NCBI RefSeq assembly: GCF_032193805.1
Contig: NZ_JAVBIK010000001.1
Location: 3,121,001 to 3,185,000 of the forward strand
From: Rhodoferax potami
GTDB lineage: Bacteria; Pseudomonadota; Gammaproteobacteria; Burkholderiales; Burkholderiaceae_C
Direction: 5' to 3'
DNA length: 64,000 bases
Shown here: positions 1 through 8,234 of the stretch, piece by piece
Layout: each line of letters starts with the position of its first letter
Position numbering within the stretch: the first letter of the stretch is position 1
Program-made: the position numbers and the translations under genes
Notes under the pieces: generated by a model
Seen by the model: only the letters and a program-made list of their open reading frames with translations
Told to the model about the DNA's origin: nothing
The model's database searches: none

Positions 1-1
1 G

Positions 2-574
2 GCCGAGGTGTTCGGCGTGCCGGTGGACCAGGTGAGCAGCGAGCAGCGCCGGTACGCCAAGGTCATCAACTTCGGGTTGATCTACGGCATGAGCGCCTTC
101 GGGCTGGCGCGCAACTTGGGCATCGACAACACGGCGGCCAAAAACTACATCCAGCGCTACTTTGAGCGTTACCCCGGCGTGAAAACCTACATGGAGTCCA
201 CTCGCGAGCTGGCCAAGCGCCAAGGCTATGTGGAAACGGTGTTCGGCCGCCGGCTGCAGCTTGCCGGCATCAAAAACGCCAAGGGCGCGCAGCTGGCGGG
301 GCTGGAGCGTGCGGCTATCAACGCACCGATGCAGGGCACCGCGGCAGATTTGATCAAGTTGAGCATGGTCAAAGTACAGCAGGTGCTGGATGCGCACAAT
401 AAGTCCACCAAGATGATCATGCAGGTGCATGATGAATTGGTATTCGAGGTGCCCGAAGCAGAGGTGGAATGGGTCCGCACTGAAATCCCCGCGCTGATGG
501 CCGGGGTGGCTGCACTCAAAGTGCCTTTGTTGGCGGAAGTAGGGGTTGGCCCCAATTGGGACAAGGCACATTAG
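2..574 (+). CDS. polA: DNA polymerase I, C-terminal part (partial at left edge)
   Basis: This is the last 190 residues of DNA polymerase I, which fills gaps and removes RNA primers during replication and repair. The reading frame is open to the window edge, so the start lies outside. The segment carries family A polymerase motif B (RRYAKVINFGLIYGMSAFG, the O-helix with its Lys and Tyr-Gly) and motif C (VHDELVFE, with the catalytic Asp and Glu). The protein ends at the position usual for the family, so the C-terminus is complete. The exonuclease domains are not visible because they lie upstream. Confidence 0.97.
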   Translation, partial: AEVFGVPVDQVSSEQRRYAKVINFGLIYGMSAFGLARNLGIDNTAAKNYIQRYFERYPGVKTYMESTRELAKRQGYVETVFGRRLQLAGIKNAKGAQLAGLERAAINAPMQGTAADLIKLSMVKVQQVLDAHNKSTKMIMQVHDELVFEVPEAEVEWVRTEIPALMAGVAALKVPLLAEVGVGPNWDKAH

Positions 575-669
575 TGCCGAGGATACAGATAGCGGGTATT
601 TGCTAATTTATTGTTGCAAATGTTAAATTTGCCGCGATAATTGAATTGTTTAATAAATTAGGGCGTCGT

Positions 670-2475
670 ATGGGACTCAGTGGACTGAAGATTGCAACCA
701 AGTTGTGGTCATTTATCGTGTTGATCATTGTGGCCATTTGCATGGTGGCGGTGATCGGCTTGATGCGCAGCAACTCCATCTTGAATGACGGGCGGCAAAA
801 GCAAGCGCTTGCTCAGGAATTGGTGCAGCTTGCTACTGAGTGGAATGGGCTGACCAGCACGAATTCCGCGCGCAACACCGCTATTTTGATCAGCAGCGGC
901 ACGGCGGTCGCTGACACGTTCAAGGACGTGGTGACATCGACATCGGCCGAAATCACCGAGCTGCAGAAAAAAATTGAAAGCATGGCCCAAACCGACGAGG
1001 ACAAGGCCCAGCTCAAAAAAGTAGCTGATGCCCGCAAGTTGGTTCTTTCCAGCCGGGAAAAGGCACGCGACCTCAAGAAGGCTGGCCAGGATGCAGAAGC
1101 GCTGCAGGCGATGACCAGCGAATACGAGCCGGCGCTCAAGGTGTACCTTGCCGAACAACGCCGTTTTGTCGAGCTACAAAAGCAGGAAATGGCCATGCAC
1201 CAAGCCGAGATCGTGGCCAAGCGGGCCACGAACACCACCGGCATTCTGGTGAGCCTGGCAGTGATTGTGGCGATCATTTTTGCGGGCACCACCTGGCTAG
1301 TTCGCTCCATTCGCGAACCCCTGACTATGGCCAACGAGTTGGCGGCCCGTATTGCGCAGGGTGACCTGACGCACTCGGTCCATTCCGAGCGGACCGATGA
1401 ATTCGGCCAGTTGCTGCATTCGCTGGAAGCCATGAATGTATCCCTCGGCCGGATGGTGTCCGAGATTCGCGGTGGTACCGATAGCATCGCGATTGCGAGT
1501 GCCGAAATCGCCACTGGCAACAACGACCTGGCCCAGCGCACCGAGCACACCTCCAGCAACTTGCAGGCTACGGCCTCTAGCATGGACGGTTTGACCCAAA
1601 TCGTGCAGCAGAGCACCGACAACGCCCGCCAAGCGAGTGCCCTGGCAGCCAGCGCATCGACCGTGGCGCAGCGCGGCAGCGAAGTGGTGACCCAAGTGGT
1701 CAGCACCATGCAGGAAATTGACGCCAGCAGCAAGAAGATCGCCGACATCATCAGCGTGATTGACGGCATTGCCTTCCAGACCAACATCCTGGCGCTGAAC
1801 GCAGCGGTGGAGGCCGCCCGCGCTGGTGAACAGGGTCGCGGCTTTGCGGTGGTGGCGTCTGAAGTGCGTTCGCTGGCCGGTCGCAGTGCAGAGGCTGCGA
1901 AAGAGATCAAGGCCCTGATCGGAACCTCGGTGGACAAAGTCGAGTCGGGTACCCAATTGGTGACCGATGCAGGCTCCACGATGGAGGAAATCATGCAATC
2001 AGTGCGCCGCGTGGCGGATGTGATTGGTGAAATTACGTCGGCCGCCAACGAGCAAAGCACCGGCATTGCAGGCGTTAACTCTGCCATCGGCAATCTCGAC
2101 CAGATGACGCAGCAAAACGCGGCATTGGTCGAGGAAAGTGCGGCCGCCGCCGAAAGCCTGCGCGAACAAGCAGACCGCATGAAACAGGCTGTGGCCGTAT
2201 TTAAGGTTACAGGCAGCATGTCGGGCCCTTCGTTGGCACCGGTACCGGTGCGCTCCGGAAAACCCAGCACCGCTTTCAAAGGGCCTGAGCGCCGCACCGG
2301 CGATGCTGCCGGCCCTCAAGCCCGCTCCACAGCATCAGCAAACACCAGCCCGCGCAAGCCCGCACCTGCACCGAAACCGGCTGCTGCCCCGATGCCAAGC
2401 TTGCAAAAACCTGTCGTGACTGCCTCAAACCGCCCCACACCCGCAGGTGGAGACGACGATTGGGAAACGTTCTAA
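670..2475 (+). CDS. methyl-accepting chemotaxis protein with CheR-tether tail
   Basis: A transmembrane chemoreceptor of about 601 residues. It has TM1 near residues 13-33, a periplasmic helical ligand region of about 150 residues (4HB type), TM2 near 190-211, then HAMP and the cytoplasmic signalling domain. The hairpin tip is clear near residues 370-400 ([20 protein letters not shown]). A Pro/Ala-rich linker follows, and the protein ends in DWETF, which matches the C-terminal pentapeptide that tethers CheR and CheB in high-abundance receptors. The ATG at 670 follows a weak GGGCG. An in-frame TTG at 646 is the alternative start. No che genes are next to it and the ligand cannot be told. Confidence 0.93.
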   Translation: MGLSGLKIATKLWSFIVLIIVAICMVAVIGLMRSNSILNDGRQKQALAQELVQLATEWNGLTSTNSARNTAILISSGTAVADTFKDVVTSTSAEITELQKKIESMAQTDEDKAQLKKVADARKLVLSSREKARDLKKAGQDAEALQAMTSEYEPALKVYLAEQRRFVELQKQEMAMHQAEIVAKRATNTTGILVSLAVIVAIIFAGTTWLVRSIREPLTMANELAARIAQGDLTHSVHSERTDEFGQLLHSLEAMNVSLGRMVSEIRGGTDSIAIASAEIATGNNDLAQRTEHTSSNLQATASSMDGLTQIVQQSTDNARQASALAASASTVAQRGSEVVTQVVSTMQEIDASSKKIADIISVIDGIAFQTNILALNAAVEAARAGEQGRGFAVVASEVRSLAGRSAEAAKEIKALIGTSVDKVESGTQLVTDAGSTMEEIMQSVRRVADVIGEITSAANEQSTGIAGVNSAIGNLDQMTQQNAALVEESAAAAESLREQADRMKQAVAVFKVTGSMSGPSLAPVPVRSGKPSTAFKGPERRTGDAAGPQARSTASANTSPRKPAPAPKPAAAPMPSLQKPVVTASNRPTPAGGDDDWETF

Positions 2476-2574
2476 TAGTGGGCTGCCCTGATTTCCTGTA
2501 GTCTGCTTGTTGCGTCGCAAGGGTAGGTAATTGCCTACACTTGCACTTGCGCTTCAAAAACTATGGAGACACCC

Positions 2575-3483
2575 ATGCTGGAAAATTTAAAGAACGAATT
2601 GGACTCTTTGCGCCCCGGTCGCACCACCGAAGCGGGCGCCACACGCCGCACCGCCATCATGGCGGCTCTCGGTGTCGGTTACGCGGCCACGGCGATGCCC
2701 ATCATGGCGCAAACCGCAATCAGCACACCTGCCGACGGACTTGTTACCGGTTCCGAGATTTACGACGTGGCGGGAGAGAGCGTTCCTTTCTACTACGCCG
2801 CACCGGCCGACAAGACCGACTTGCCCATCGTGTTGGTGGTGCAGGAAATCTTTGGTGTGCATGAATACATTGCCGATACTTGCCGCCGTTTTGCCAAAGC
2901 GGGCTACTTGGCCATCGCTCCAGATTTGTATGCCCGCCAAGGCGATGCGTCGCAATACACCGACATCGGCAAATTGCTGGCCGAAGTAGTTTCCAAAGTG
3001 CCGGACGAGCAAGTCATGGCTGATTTGGATGGCGCGCTAGCATGGGCTGCTGACAACGGTGGCAACACCAAAAAAGTGGCGGTTACCGGTTTCTGCTGGG
3101 GCGGTCGCATCACTTGGTTGTACGCAGCGCACAACAAGGACGTCAAGGCCGGTGTGGCCTGGTACGGTCGCTTGGTGGGTACTCCTTCCGAGTTGACTCC
3201 CAAGAATCCGATTGACCTCGCCGAGAGCCTGAATGCACCTGTTTTGGGCCTGTATGGCGCCAAAGACACGGGCATTCCTGTCACGACAGTCAATGACATG
3301 AAAAAGGCTTTGGCTGCTGCGGGCAAAAAGGGCAACATAGCTGCCAAGGGTTCGCAGTTTGTGGTGTATCCCGAAGCCGGGCACGCCTTCCACGCGGACT
3401 ACCGTCCGAGCTACCGTGCCAAAGAAGCTGCTGATGGCTTCAAGCGCACATTGGCCTGGTTCAAGGCAAAGGGCGTTGTTTGA
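2575..3483 (+). CDS. dienelactone hydrolase family protein
   Basis: An alpha/beta-hydrolase of about 302 residues. The nucleophile elbow is GFCWGG, with Cys in place of Ser as in dienelactone hydrolases. The acid is probably the Asp of YGAKD, and the His lies in AGHAFHADYRPSY. The N-terminus has an Arg-Arg pair followed by a hydrophobic stretch ending near AMPIMAQT, so export, possibly by Tat, is plausible. The ATG at 2575 is chosen because GGAG sits 6 bases upstream; an ATG at 2563 is in frame but overlaps that site. There is no aromatic-degradation operon around it, so the substrate is unknown. Confidence 0.85.
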   Translation: MLENLKNELDSLRPGRTTEAGATRRTAIMAALGVGYAATAMPIMAQTAISTPADGLVTGSEIYDVAGESVPFYYAAPADKTDLPIVLVVQEIFGVHEYIADTCRRFAKAGYLAIAPDLYARQGDASQYTDIGKLLAEVVSKVPDEQVMADLDGALAWAADNGGNTKKVAVTGFCWGGRITWLYAAHNKDVKAGVAWYGRLVGTPSELTPKNPIDLAESLNAPVLGLYGAKDTGIPVTTVNDMKKALAAAGKKGNIAAKGSQFVVYPEAGHAFHADYRPSYRAKEAADGFKRTLAWFKAKGVV

Positions 3484-4304
3484 TTCTTCTGGCAATAGTG
3501 GCCGGCACATTGGTGGCCGGCATAGGGAGTGTGTGGTTGGCAGCGGCACTGAGCTTCGGTGCACTGGCCCGTTATACCCAGCATATGTTGAGTCTGGCGG
3601 CAGGGGCCTTGTTGGCCACTGCCTTCATGCATTTGCTCCCTGAAGCGTTCGAGAGCCAGGCCGGTGCCCATGACCTGTTCATGGTGCTTCTCATCGGTCT
3701 GGTTTTTTTCTTTCTCCTGGACAAAGCGGAGCTCTGGCACCACGGCCACGAGCATCACCATGGTCCTGCGGCGCATAGCCATGAGGCCCATCACGACCAC
3801 GATCATGGTCACCACGCACACCACCACGGCCACAGCCATGGGGCGGACAAACCGGTCGGCAGTTGGGCCATTCTCACCGGCGACAGCGTGCATTGTTTTG
3901 GGGATGGGGTGCTGATCGCGTCTGCCTTTGTGGCGGATTTGCGCTTGGGTGCCATCGCTGCCTTGGCGGTGCTGGCCCATGAGGTGCCCCACCACATGGG
4001 GGACCTGATGGTGCTGCGCAATGGCTCTACCAACAAGCAGGCTGCGCTGATCAAGGTCACTTTGGCGGGTGCGGTGACCGCGTTGGGCGGCATCGTCGGC
4101 TATTGGCTGGTCGACCAGCTGCAGGACTATTTGCCTTACTTTTTGGCGGTGGCGTCCAGCAGCTTCATTTATGTGGCGCTGGCGGACCTGATTCCCCAGT
4201 TGCAAAAGCGCTTAAGCGCACGCGAAACGGCTGCGCAAATTGCCTGGCTGGGTGTGGGTATCGGTCTGGTGGCTTTGGTCAGCAGCCTAGGGCACGGGCA
4301 CTGA
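3480..4304 (+). CDS. ZIP family divalent metal transporter
   Basis: An inner-membrane metal transporter of 274 residues with about eight hydrophobic segments. The variable loop after TM3 is extremely His-rich (about residues 82-120), as in zinc/iron ZIP proteins. TM4 carries DSVHCFGDG and TM5 carries HEVPHHMGD, which match the metal-binding signatures of the family. The start appears to be a TTG overlapping the stop of the hydrolase gene by four bases, so the two are probably translationally coupled. Zinc is the likeliest substrate but iron or manganese cannot be excluded. Confidence 0.88.
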   Translation: MILLAIVAGTLVAGIGSVWLAAALSFGALARYTQHMLSLAAGALLATAFMHLLPEAFESQAGAHDLFMVLLIGLVFFFLLDKAELWHHGHEHHHGPAAHSHEAHHDHDHGHHAHHHGHSHGADKPVGSWAILTGDSVHCFGDGVLIASAFVADLRLGAIAALAVLAHEVPHHMGDLMVLRNGSTNKQAALIKVTLAGAVTALGGIVGYWLVDQLQDYLPYFLAVASSSFIYVALADLIPQLQKRLSARETAAQIAWLGVGIGLVALVSSLGHGH

Positions 4305-4318
4305 GCGCGTCGGCCTGT

Positions 4319-4717
4319 ATGGAGCCGCAAACCACCTTCGAGATGGAGTTTGCGGACTCCGAGATCCGTCAAACCATCTGGCAGGGTGATGATCTACATG
4401 TAGTGTTTTCCGCGGTGGCAGCGACCCGCCATGCGCCCGGTGACGCTTCGATCAGCGGCTTTTTGCAGGGCGTAGAGTTGGTGTTGCGCCAGTGCACGCC
4501 TGTGCCCACCGCAGCCTTGTTCGGTCGCGTGCGGAGTGGGGCGTTGCGCCTGGAAGGGCAGCCTTCCATCCTCAGAATTCCCGTCCCATCCACGTGGGAT
4601 CAGCCACTCGCTTTGGAACTGGAGCCCGCACAGAATGGCTTTCTGGTGCTACAGGCGCAGGGCATGGAGTGCCGCTTGCAGGCGGGTGGCGTTTTCCGTG
4701 AATCCTTGTTTTGCTGA
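4319..4717 (+). CDS. uncharacterised small protein
   Basis: I do not recognise this protein of 132 residues. It starts 14 bases after the ZIP gene and so is probably in the same operon. It has no signal peptide or membrane segment, is mostly short strands by appearance, and has a few scattered Cys residues, including one at the very C-terminus (ESLFC). The frame is open further upstream inside the ZIP gene, but the ATG at 4319 is the first start after that gene's stop. Composition is like its neighbours. Confidence 0.6.
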   Translation: MEPQTTFEMEFADSEIRQTIWQGDDLHVVFSAVAATRHAPGDASISGFLQGVELVLRQCTPVPTAALFGRVRSGALRLEGQPSILRIPVPSTWDQPLALELEPAQNGFLVLQAQGMECRLQAGGVFRESLFC

Positions 4718-4746
4718 GCCTCAAACCCTCTCTGTCATCATAGTTT

Positions 4747-4762
4747 AATCAAACGTTTGATT
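4747..4762. promoter_or_regulatory. palindromic operator for the TetR-type regulator
   Basis: A perfect 16-base palindrome, AATCAAACGTTTGATT, lies 22 bases before the start codon of the TetR-family gene. A possible -10 element (TAGAAT) is at 4771-4776, so a bound repressor would block the promoter. TetR-family genes usually repress their own operon through such a site. That this regulator binds here is an inference from position and symmetry. Confidence 0.7.
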
Positions 4763-4784
4763 TATATGCTTAGAATCGGCACCT

Positions 4785-5510
4785 ATGTCGATTCCTTTGC
4801 CTGAGACTATTTTTCCCAAGCCCACCCGCAGCGACGGGGTCGAGGCGCGCAACCGCCTGTTGGATGCTGCGTTGCAACTGTTTGCGGAGCAGGGTTTTGC
4901 CAAGACCTCCATCCGCGAAATTGCCCTGGCTGCGCAGGCCAATGTGGCGTCCATCAGCTACTACTTCGGTGACAAGGCGGGTCTGTACCGTGCCGTGTTT
5001 TCCGACCCACGCACCAATCCGCCTTTGCCTCCCGAAGCCTTAGAGGGCACCGATGTGTCGCTGGAGCAAGCGATCCGCGGCTTGTTGTCCAGCTTTTTGG
5101 AGCCGCTCAAGCAGGGCCATGTCACCCAGCAGCAGTACATGAAGCTCTGCTTTCGCGAAATGCTGGAGCCCACGGGCGCATGGCAGCAAGAGATTGACAC
5201 CAATATTGCCCCCGCCCATATGGCCCTGACCCGCGGGCTCTGCCGCCATGTCGGGCTCGCTGAAGCGGATGACGATATCCATAGGCTTGCCTTCACCATC
5301 AGTGGCCTGGGCGTCATGCTCCATGTAGGCAATGACCTGTACACCCAGATCCGCCCCGGCCTGGTCAATACGCCGCTGGCGCTGGATGCCTATCTGGACC
5401 GTCTGGTGTCCTATGCCCTGGTGCTGGTGGACGCAGAAGCGCTGCGACGCCGCGCCAAAGCTCCGGCTCCCGCCCATTCCCCTGAATTCATCTCACTTCA
5501 AGCCCCATGA
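4785..5510 (+). CDS. TetR/AcrR family transcriptional regulator (CerR-like C-terminus)
   Basis: A 241-residue repressor. The N-terminal helix-turn-helix is typical (ALQLFAEQGFAKTSIREIA followed by ASISYYFGDKAGLYRAV). The C-terminal domain resembles the CerR/DUF1956 group, which often governs efflux systems. It is the first gene of an efflux operon: its stop overlaps the start of the outer-membrane factor by four bases (ATGA). A 16-base palindrome just upstream suggests that it represses itself and the pump. The inducer is unknown. Confidence 0.9.
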   Translation: MSIPLPETIFPKPTRSDGVEARNRLLDAALQLFAEQGFAKTSIREIALAAQANVASISYYFGDKAGLYRAVFSDPRTNPPLPPEALEGTDVSLEQAIRGLLSSFLEPLKQGHVTQQQYMKLCFREMLEPTGAWQQEIDTNIAPAHMALTRGLCRHVGLAEADDDIHRLAFTISGLGVMLHVGNDLYTQIRPGLVNTPLALDAYLDRLVSYALVLVDAEALRRRAKAPAPAHSPEFISLQAP

Positions 5511-6946
5511 ACCCCATGCATTTACGAACCTTCACTGCCGTATCAGTGGCATTGGCACTCAGCGGATGTGCCATCGTCATGCCGCCCGCCAAAGTCGATG
5601 CTGCTCCTGCCTTGCAATGGCAGGCTCCTTTGCCCCACCAAGGGACCGTAGGCTCGCTGGCCCAGTGGTGGCAGAAGCAGGGCGACCCGCTGTTGGTGGA
5701 ACTGATCGATGCCGCACAAGCCGTCAGCCCCAATGTGGCCCAGGCACTGGCGAGGGTGGAGTCCGCCCGCGCGCAGCGCACCACCGCCAACGCCGCTTTG
5801 CTGCCCAAGCTGGATGCGAGCGTCAGCGCCAGCCGTGGCGTGAGCCAGCCCGATGTGCCGGTGGCCACCACCCAATCGGTAGGTCTGCAAGCCAGCTGGG
5901 AGCTCGACCTGGTGGGCGCCAACCGCGCCGTCAGCAATGCGGCAGACGCGCAGTTTCAGGGTACGCAGGCCCAGTGGCACGACGCCCGTGTGTCAGTAGC
6001 AGCCGAAGTGGCTACCACTTATTACAGCTACGCCACGTGCACCCAATTGCTGGGTGTGGCGCGCAAAGACGCAGCCTCCCGCCAGGAAACCGCGCGCCTG
6101 ACCGAGCTCAATGCCAAAGCTGGGTTTGCCGCGCTCTCGGTGGCCGCACTGGCCCGCGCCAGCGCAGCCGATGGCAGCAGCCGCGTGACGCAACAACAGG
6201 CTGCATGCGACCTGGATGTCAAAGCTTTGGTAGCCCTGACCGGCCTGCCTGAGCAGGAGTTGCGAAAAAAACTGGCTGCAGCTCCCTTGAATAGTGCGCA
6301 AGCTGCTCCTGTTTCCATAGCAAGTGTGCCCGCGCAAACCCTGACCCAACGCCCTGATGTGTTTGCCGCCGAGCGTGATGTCATCGTCGCCAGCGCTCAG
6401 GTCGGCAGTGCCAAAGCCCAGCGCTACCCGCGCCTGACCCTGAGCGGTTCGGTGGGTGCGCTGCGTGTCAGCAGCATGGGGCGCGAGACGAATCTGGATA
6501 CCTGGTCCTTCGGCCCCTTGGCGGTGACGCTGCCACTGTTTGACGGCGGCCAGCGCAAGGCTAATGTGGTGTCTGCCGAAGCGGCCTATGCGCAAAGCGT
6601 GTCAGCCTACCGCGGCAAGGTGCGCCAGGCCGTGCGCGAGGTGGAAGAGGCACTGGTCAACCTGCAAAGCACCGATGCCCGCAAGCAGGATGCCGCTGTG
6701 GCCACTGCCGGCTACGCCGAGTCGCTCGCAGCCACCCAGGCCCGCTACGGCCAGGGCTTGGCCAGCTTGGTGGAGCTGGAAGATGCACGCCGCAATGCTC
6801 TGGCCGCCGAGTCTGCCCAGCTCTCGCTGGGACTGGAACGTAACCGCGCATGGGTGTCGCTCTACCGCGCTTTGGGCGGCGGCTTCGAGCCGGACCGCTT
6901 GAACGCGGACGCCACCTCAAGCGCCGCCGATCAGCCACGCCTCTAA
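5507..6946 (+). CDS. RND efflux outer-membrane factor, NodT/TolC-like lipoprotein
   Basis: The outer-membrane channel of the tripartite pump, 479 residues. The N-terminus is a lipoprotein signal with lipobox LALSGC, so it should be acylated and anchored in the outer membrane. Two OEP repeats are visible, with the conserved TLPLFDGGQRKANV-type segment near residue 345. A dispersed repeat (6265-6323) is embedded in frame near residues 253-273, in the Ala/Pro-rich stretch, and contributes that short linker. Position between regulator and adaptor supports the role. Confidence 0.92.
   Translation: MNPMHLRTFTAVSVALALSGCAIVMPPAKVDAAPALQWQAPLPHQGTVGSLAQWWQKQGDPLLVELIDAAQAVSPNVAQALARVESARAQRTTANAALLPKLDASVSASRGVSQPDVPVATTQSVGLQASWELDLVGANRAVSNAADAQFQGTQAQWHDARVSVAAEVATTYYSYATCTQLLGVARKDAASRQETARLTELNAKAGFAALSVAALARASAADGSSRVTQQQAACDLDVKALVALTGLPEQELRKKLAAAPLNSAQAAPVSIASVPAQTLTQRPDVFAAERDVIVASAQVGSAKAQRYPRLTLSGSVGALRVSSMGRETNLDTWSFGPLAVTLPLFDGGQRKANVVSAEAAYAQSVSAYRGKVRQAVREVEEALVNLQSTDARKQDAAVATAGYAESLAATQARYGQGLASLVELEDARRNALAAESAQLSLGLERNRAWVSLYRALGGGFEPDRLNADATSSAADQPRL
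6265..6323 (+). repeat. dispersed short repeat, copy 1 (inside the nodT-like gene)
   Basis: About 59 bases, with an A-rich left end, a GGCTGCAGC block, the core GTGCGCAAGCTGCT and a right end CCATAGCAA. It shares this layout with copies at 8172, 19309, 30281 and 41791. This copy lies in frame inside a coding sequence and encodes part of an Ala/Pro-rich linker. Confidence 0.6.
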
Positions 6947-7028
6947 CTCCCTCACAAGTCGCGCACAACTCCCGCATACCTCCCGCTTACCCCCGATTTT
7001 TTGTTGTCACCTCTTTGAGAGCAAAGCC

Positions 7029-8222
7029 ATGAACCAATTTCACTTCAAACCCCTAACCCTGGGTCTCTTGACCGCCAGTGTGCTAACTCTTGCCGGCCTC
7101 GGCCTGTTTGCCAGCCGCACCCAGGCGGCCGATGCTCCCAAGGCCGCTGCTGCGCCCAAAGCTGCGCTGACCGTGTCTACCGTGCAGGCCAAGAGCAGCC
7201 AGCTGCCCGTCAAGCTGTCGGCCAACGGCGGTGTCGCCGCCTGGCAGGAAGCCAGTGTGGGCTCAGAGGCCAGCGGCCTGCGTGTGGCTGAGCTGCATGC
7301 GGGTGTGGGCGACAGCGTGAAGCGCGGCCAGGTGCTGGCGACCTTTGCCTCTGAAAGCGTGCAGGCCGATGTAGCGCTGGCGCGTGCCAGCCTCAACGAA
7401 GCGCAAGCCAACGCCGCCGAAGCGCTGGCCAATGGTGACCGCGCGCGTGCCGTGCAGGGCACCGGCGCCGTCAGCGCCCAGCAGATCAACCAATACCTCA
7501 CGCAAGAGGCCACCGCCAAAGCGCGTGTGGCGTCTGCCCAGGCGCAGCTGGACGCACAGCTGCTGCGCCTGAAGCAAACCCAATTGCTCGCGCCCGACAG
7601 CGGCATCATCTCTGCCCGCAGCGCCAGTGTGGGGTCAGTAGTGGGTGCTGGCACCGAGATGTTCAAACTCATCCGCCAAGGGCGGCTGGAGTGGCGGGGT
7701 GAAGTGACCTCGGCGGAGTTTGCCCGCATCAAGCCCGGCATGACGGTGCTGGTCACCTCGCCGGGTGGTGTGCAGGCCAAGGGCAAGGTGCGCATGCTGG
7801 CGCCCACCGTGGATGCTGCCACCCGCAACGGTCTGGTGTACGTGGACTTGTTGGCTGCGTCGACGGCCGGCCAGTCGCTGGGTGGTGCATTCAAGCCCGG
7901 CATGTATGCCCGTGGCGAGTTCGAGCTGGGCAGTACCGGCGCATTGACGGTGCCGCAAGCCGCAGTCGTCGTGCGCGACGGTTTCAGCTACGTCTACCGC
8001 GTGGGCAGCGACAACCGGGTGAGCCAACTCAAGGTGCAGACCGGCCGCGTGGTGGGTGAGCAGATCGAAATCCAAAGTGGCGTGAAGCCGGAAGACAAGC
8101 TGGTAGCGAGCGGTGGCAGTTTCCTGAGTGAAGGAGACACCGTGAAGGTGGTGGACGCTGCAGATTCCAAGCCAAAATCGGCTGTAGCCCCGGTAGCACC
8201 TGCGCAAGCAGCTACGAAATAA
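7029..8222 (+). CDS. RND efflux periplasmic adaptor (membrane fusion protein)
   Basis: The HlyD/AcrA-type adaptor of the pump, 397 residues, with a signal peptide or N-terminal anchor (LLTASVLTLAGLGLFASRTQA). Order of domains: lipoyl half (GSEASGLRVAELHAGVGDSV), alpha-helical hairpin rich in Ala, second lipoyl half (LLAPDSGIISARSASVGSVV), beta-barrel and membrane-proximal domain. It starts 82 bases after the outer-membrane gene. The last 17 residues (KPKSAVAPVAPAQAATK) and the stop codon come from a dispersed repeat, so the C-terminal tail looks acquired. Confidence 0.92.
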   Translation: MNQFHFKPLTLGLLTASVLTLAGLGLFASRTQAADAPKAAAAPKAALTVSTVQAKSSQLPVKLSANGGVAAWQEASVGSEASGLRVAELHAGVGDSVKRGQVLATFASESVQADVALARASLNEAQANAAEALANGDRARAVQGTGAVSAQQINQYLTQEATAKARVASAQAQLDAQLLRLKQTQLLAPDSGIISARSASVGSVVGAGTEMFKLIRQGRLEWRGEVTSAEFARIKPGMTVLVTSPGGVQAKGKVRMLAPTVDAATRNGLVYVDLLAASTAGQSLGGAFKPGMYARGEFELGSTGALTVPQAAVVVRDGFSYVYRVGSDNRVSQLKVQTGRVVGEQIEIQSGVKPEDKLVASGGSFLSEGDTVKVVDAADSKPKSAVAPVAPAQAATK

Positions 8223-8223
8223 G
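8172..8223 (+). repeat. dispersed short repeat, copy 2 (3' end of the adaptor gene)
   Basis: Contains CAAAATCGGCTGTAGC, then TGCGCAAGCAGCTACGAAAT. It matches the other copies in order of blocks and supplies the stop codon of the adaptor gene just ahead of the AAGGAG ribosome binding site of the pump gene. Confidence 0.6.
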
Positions 8224-8234
8224 GAGCAAAACCG

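Noticed and set aside
813-2297. Long open frame antisense to the chemoreceptor gene (494 codons)
   Set aside because: A shadow of the GC-rich coding strand; the plus-strand product is a clear MCP and the antisense product has no family pattern.
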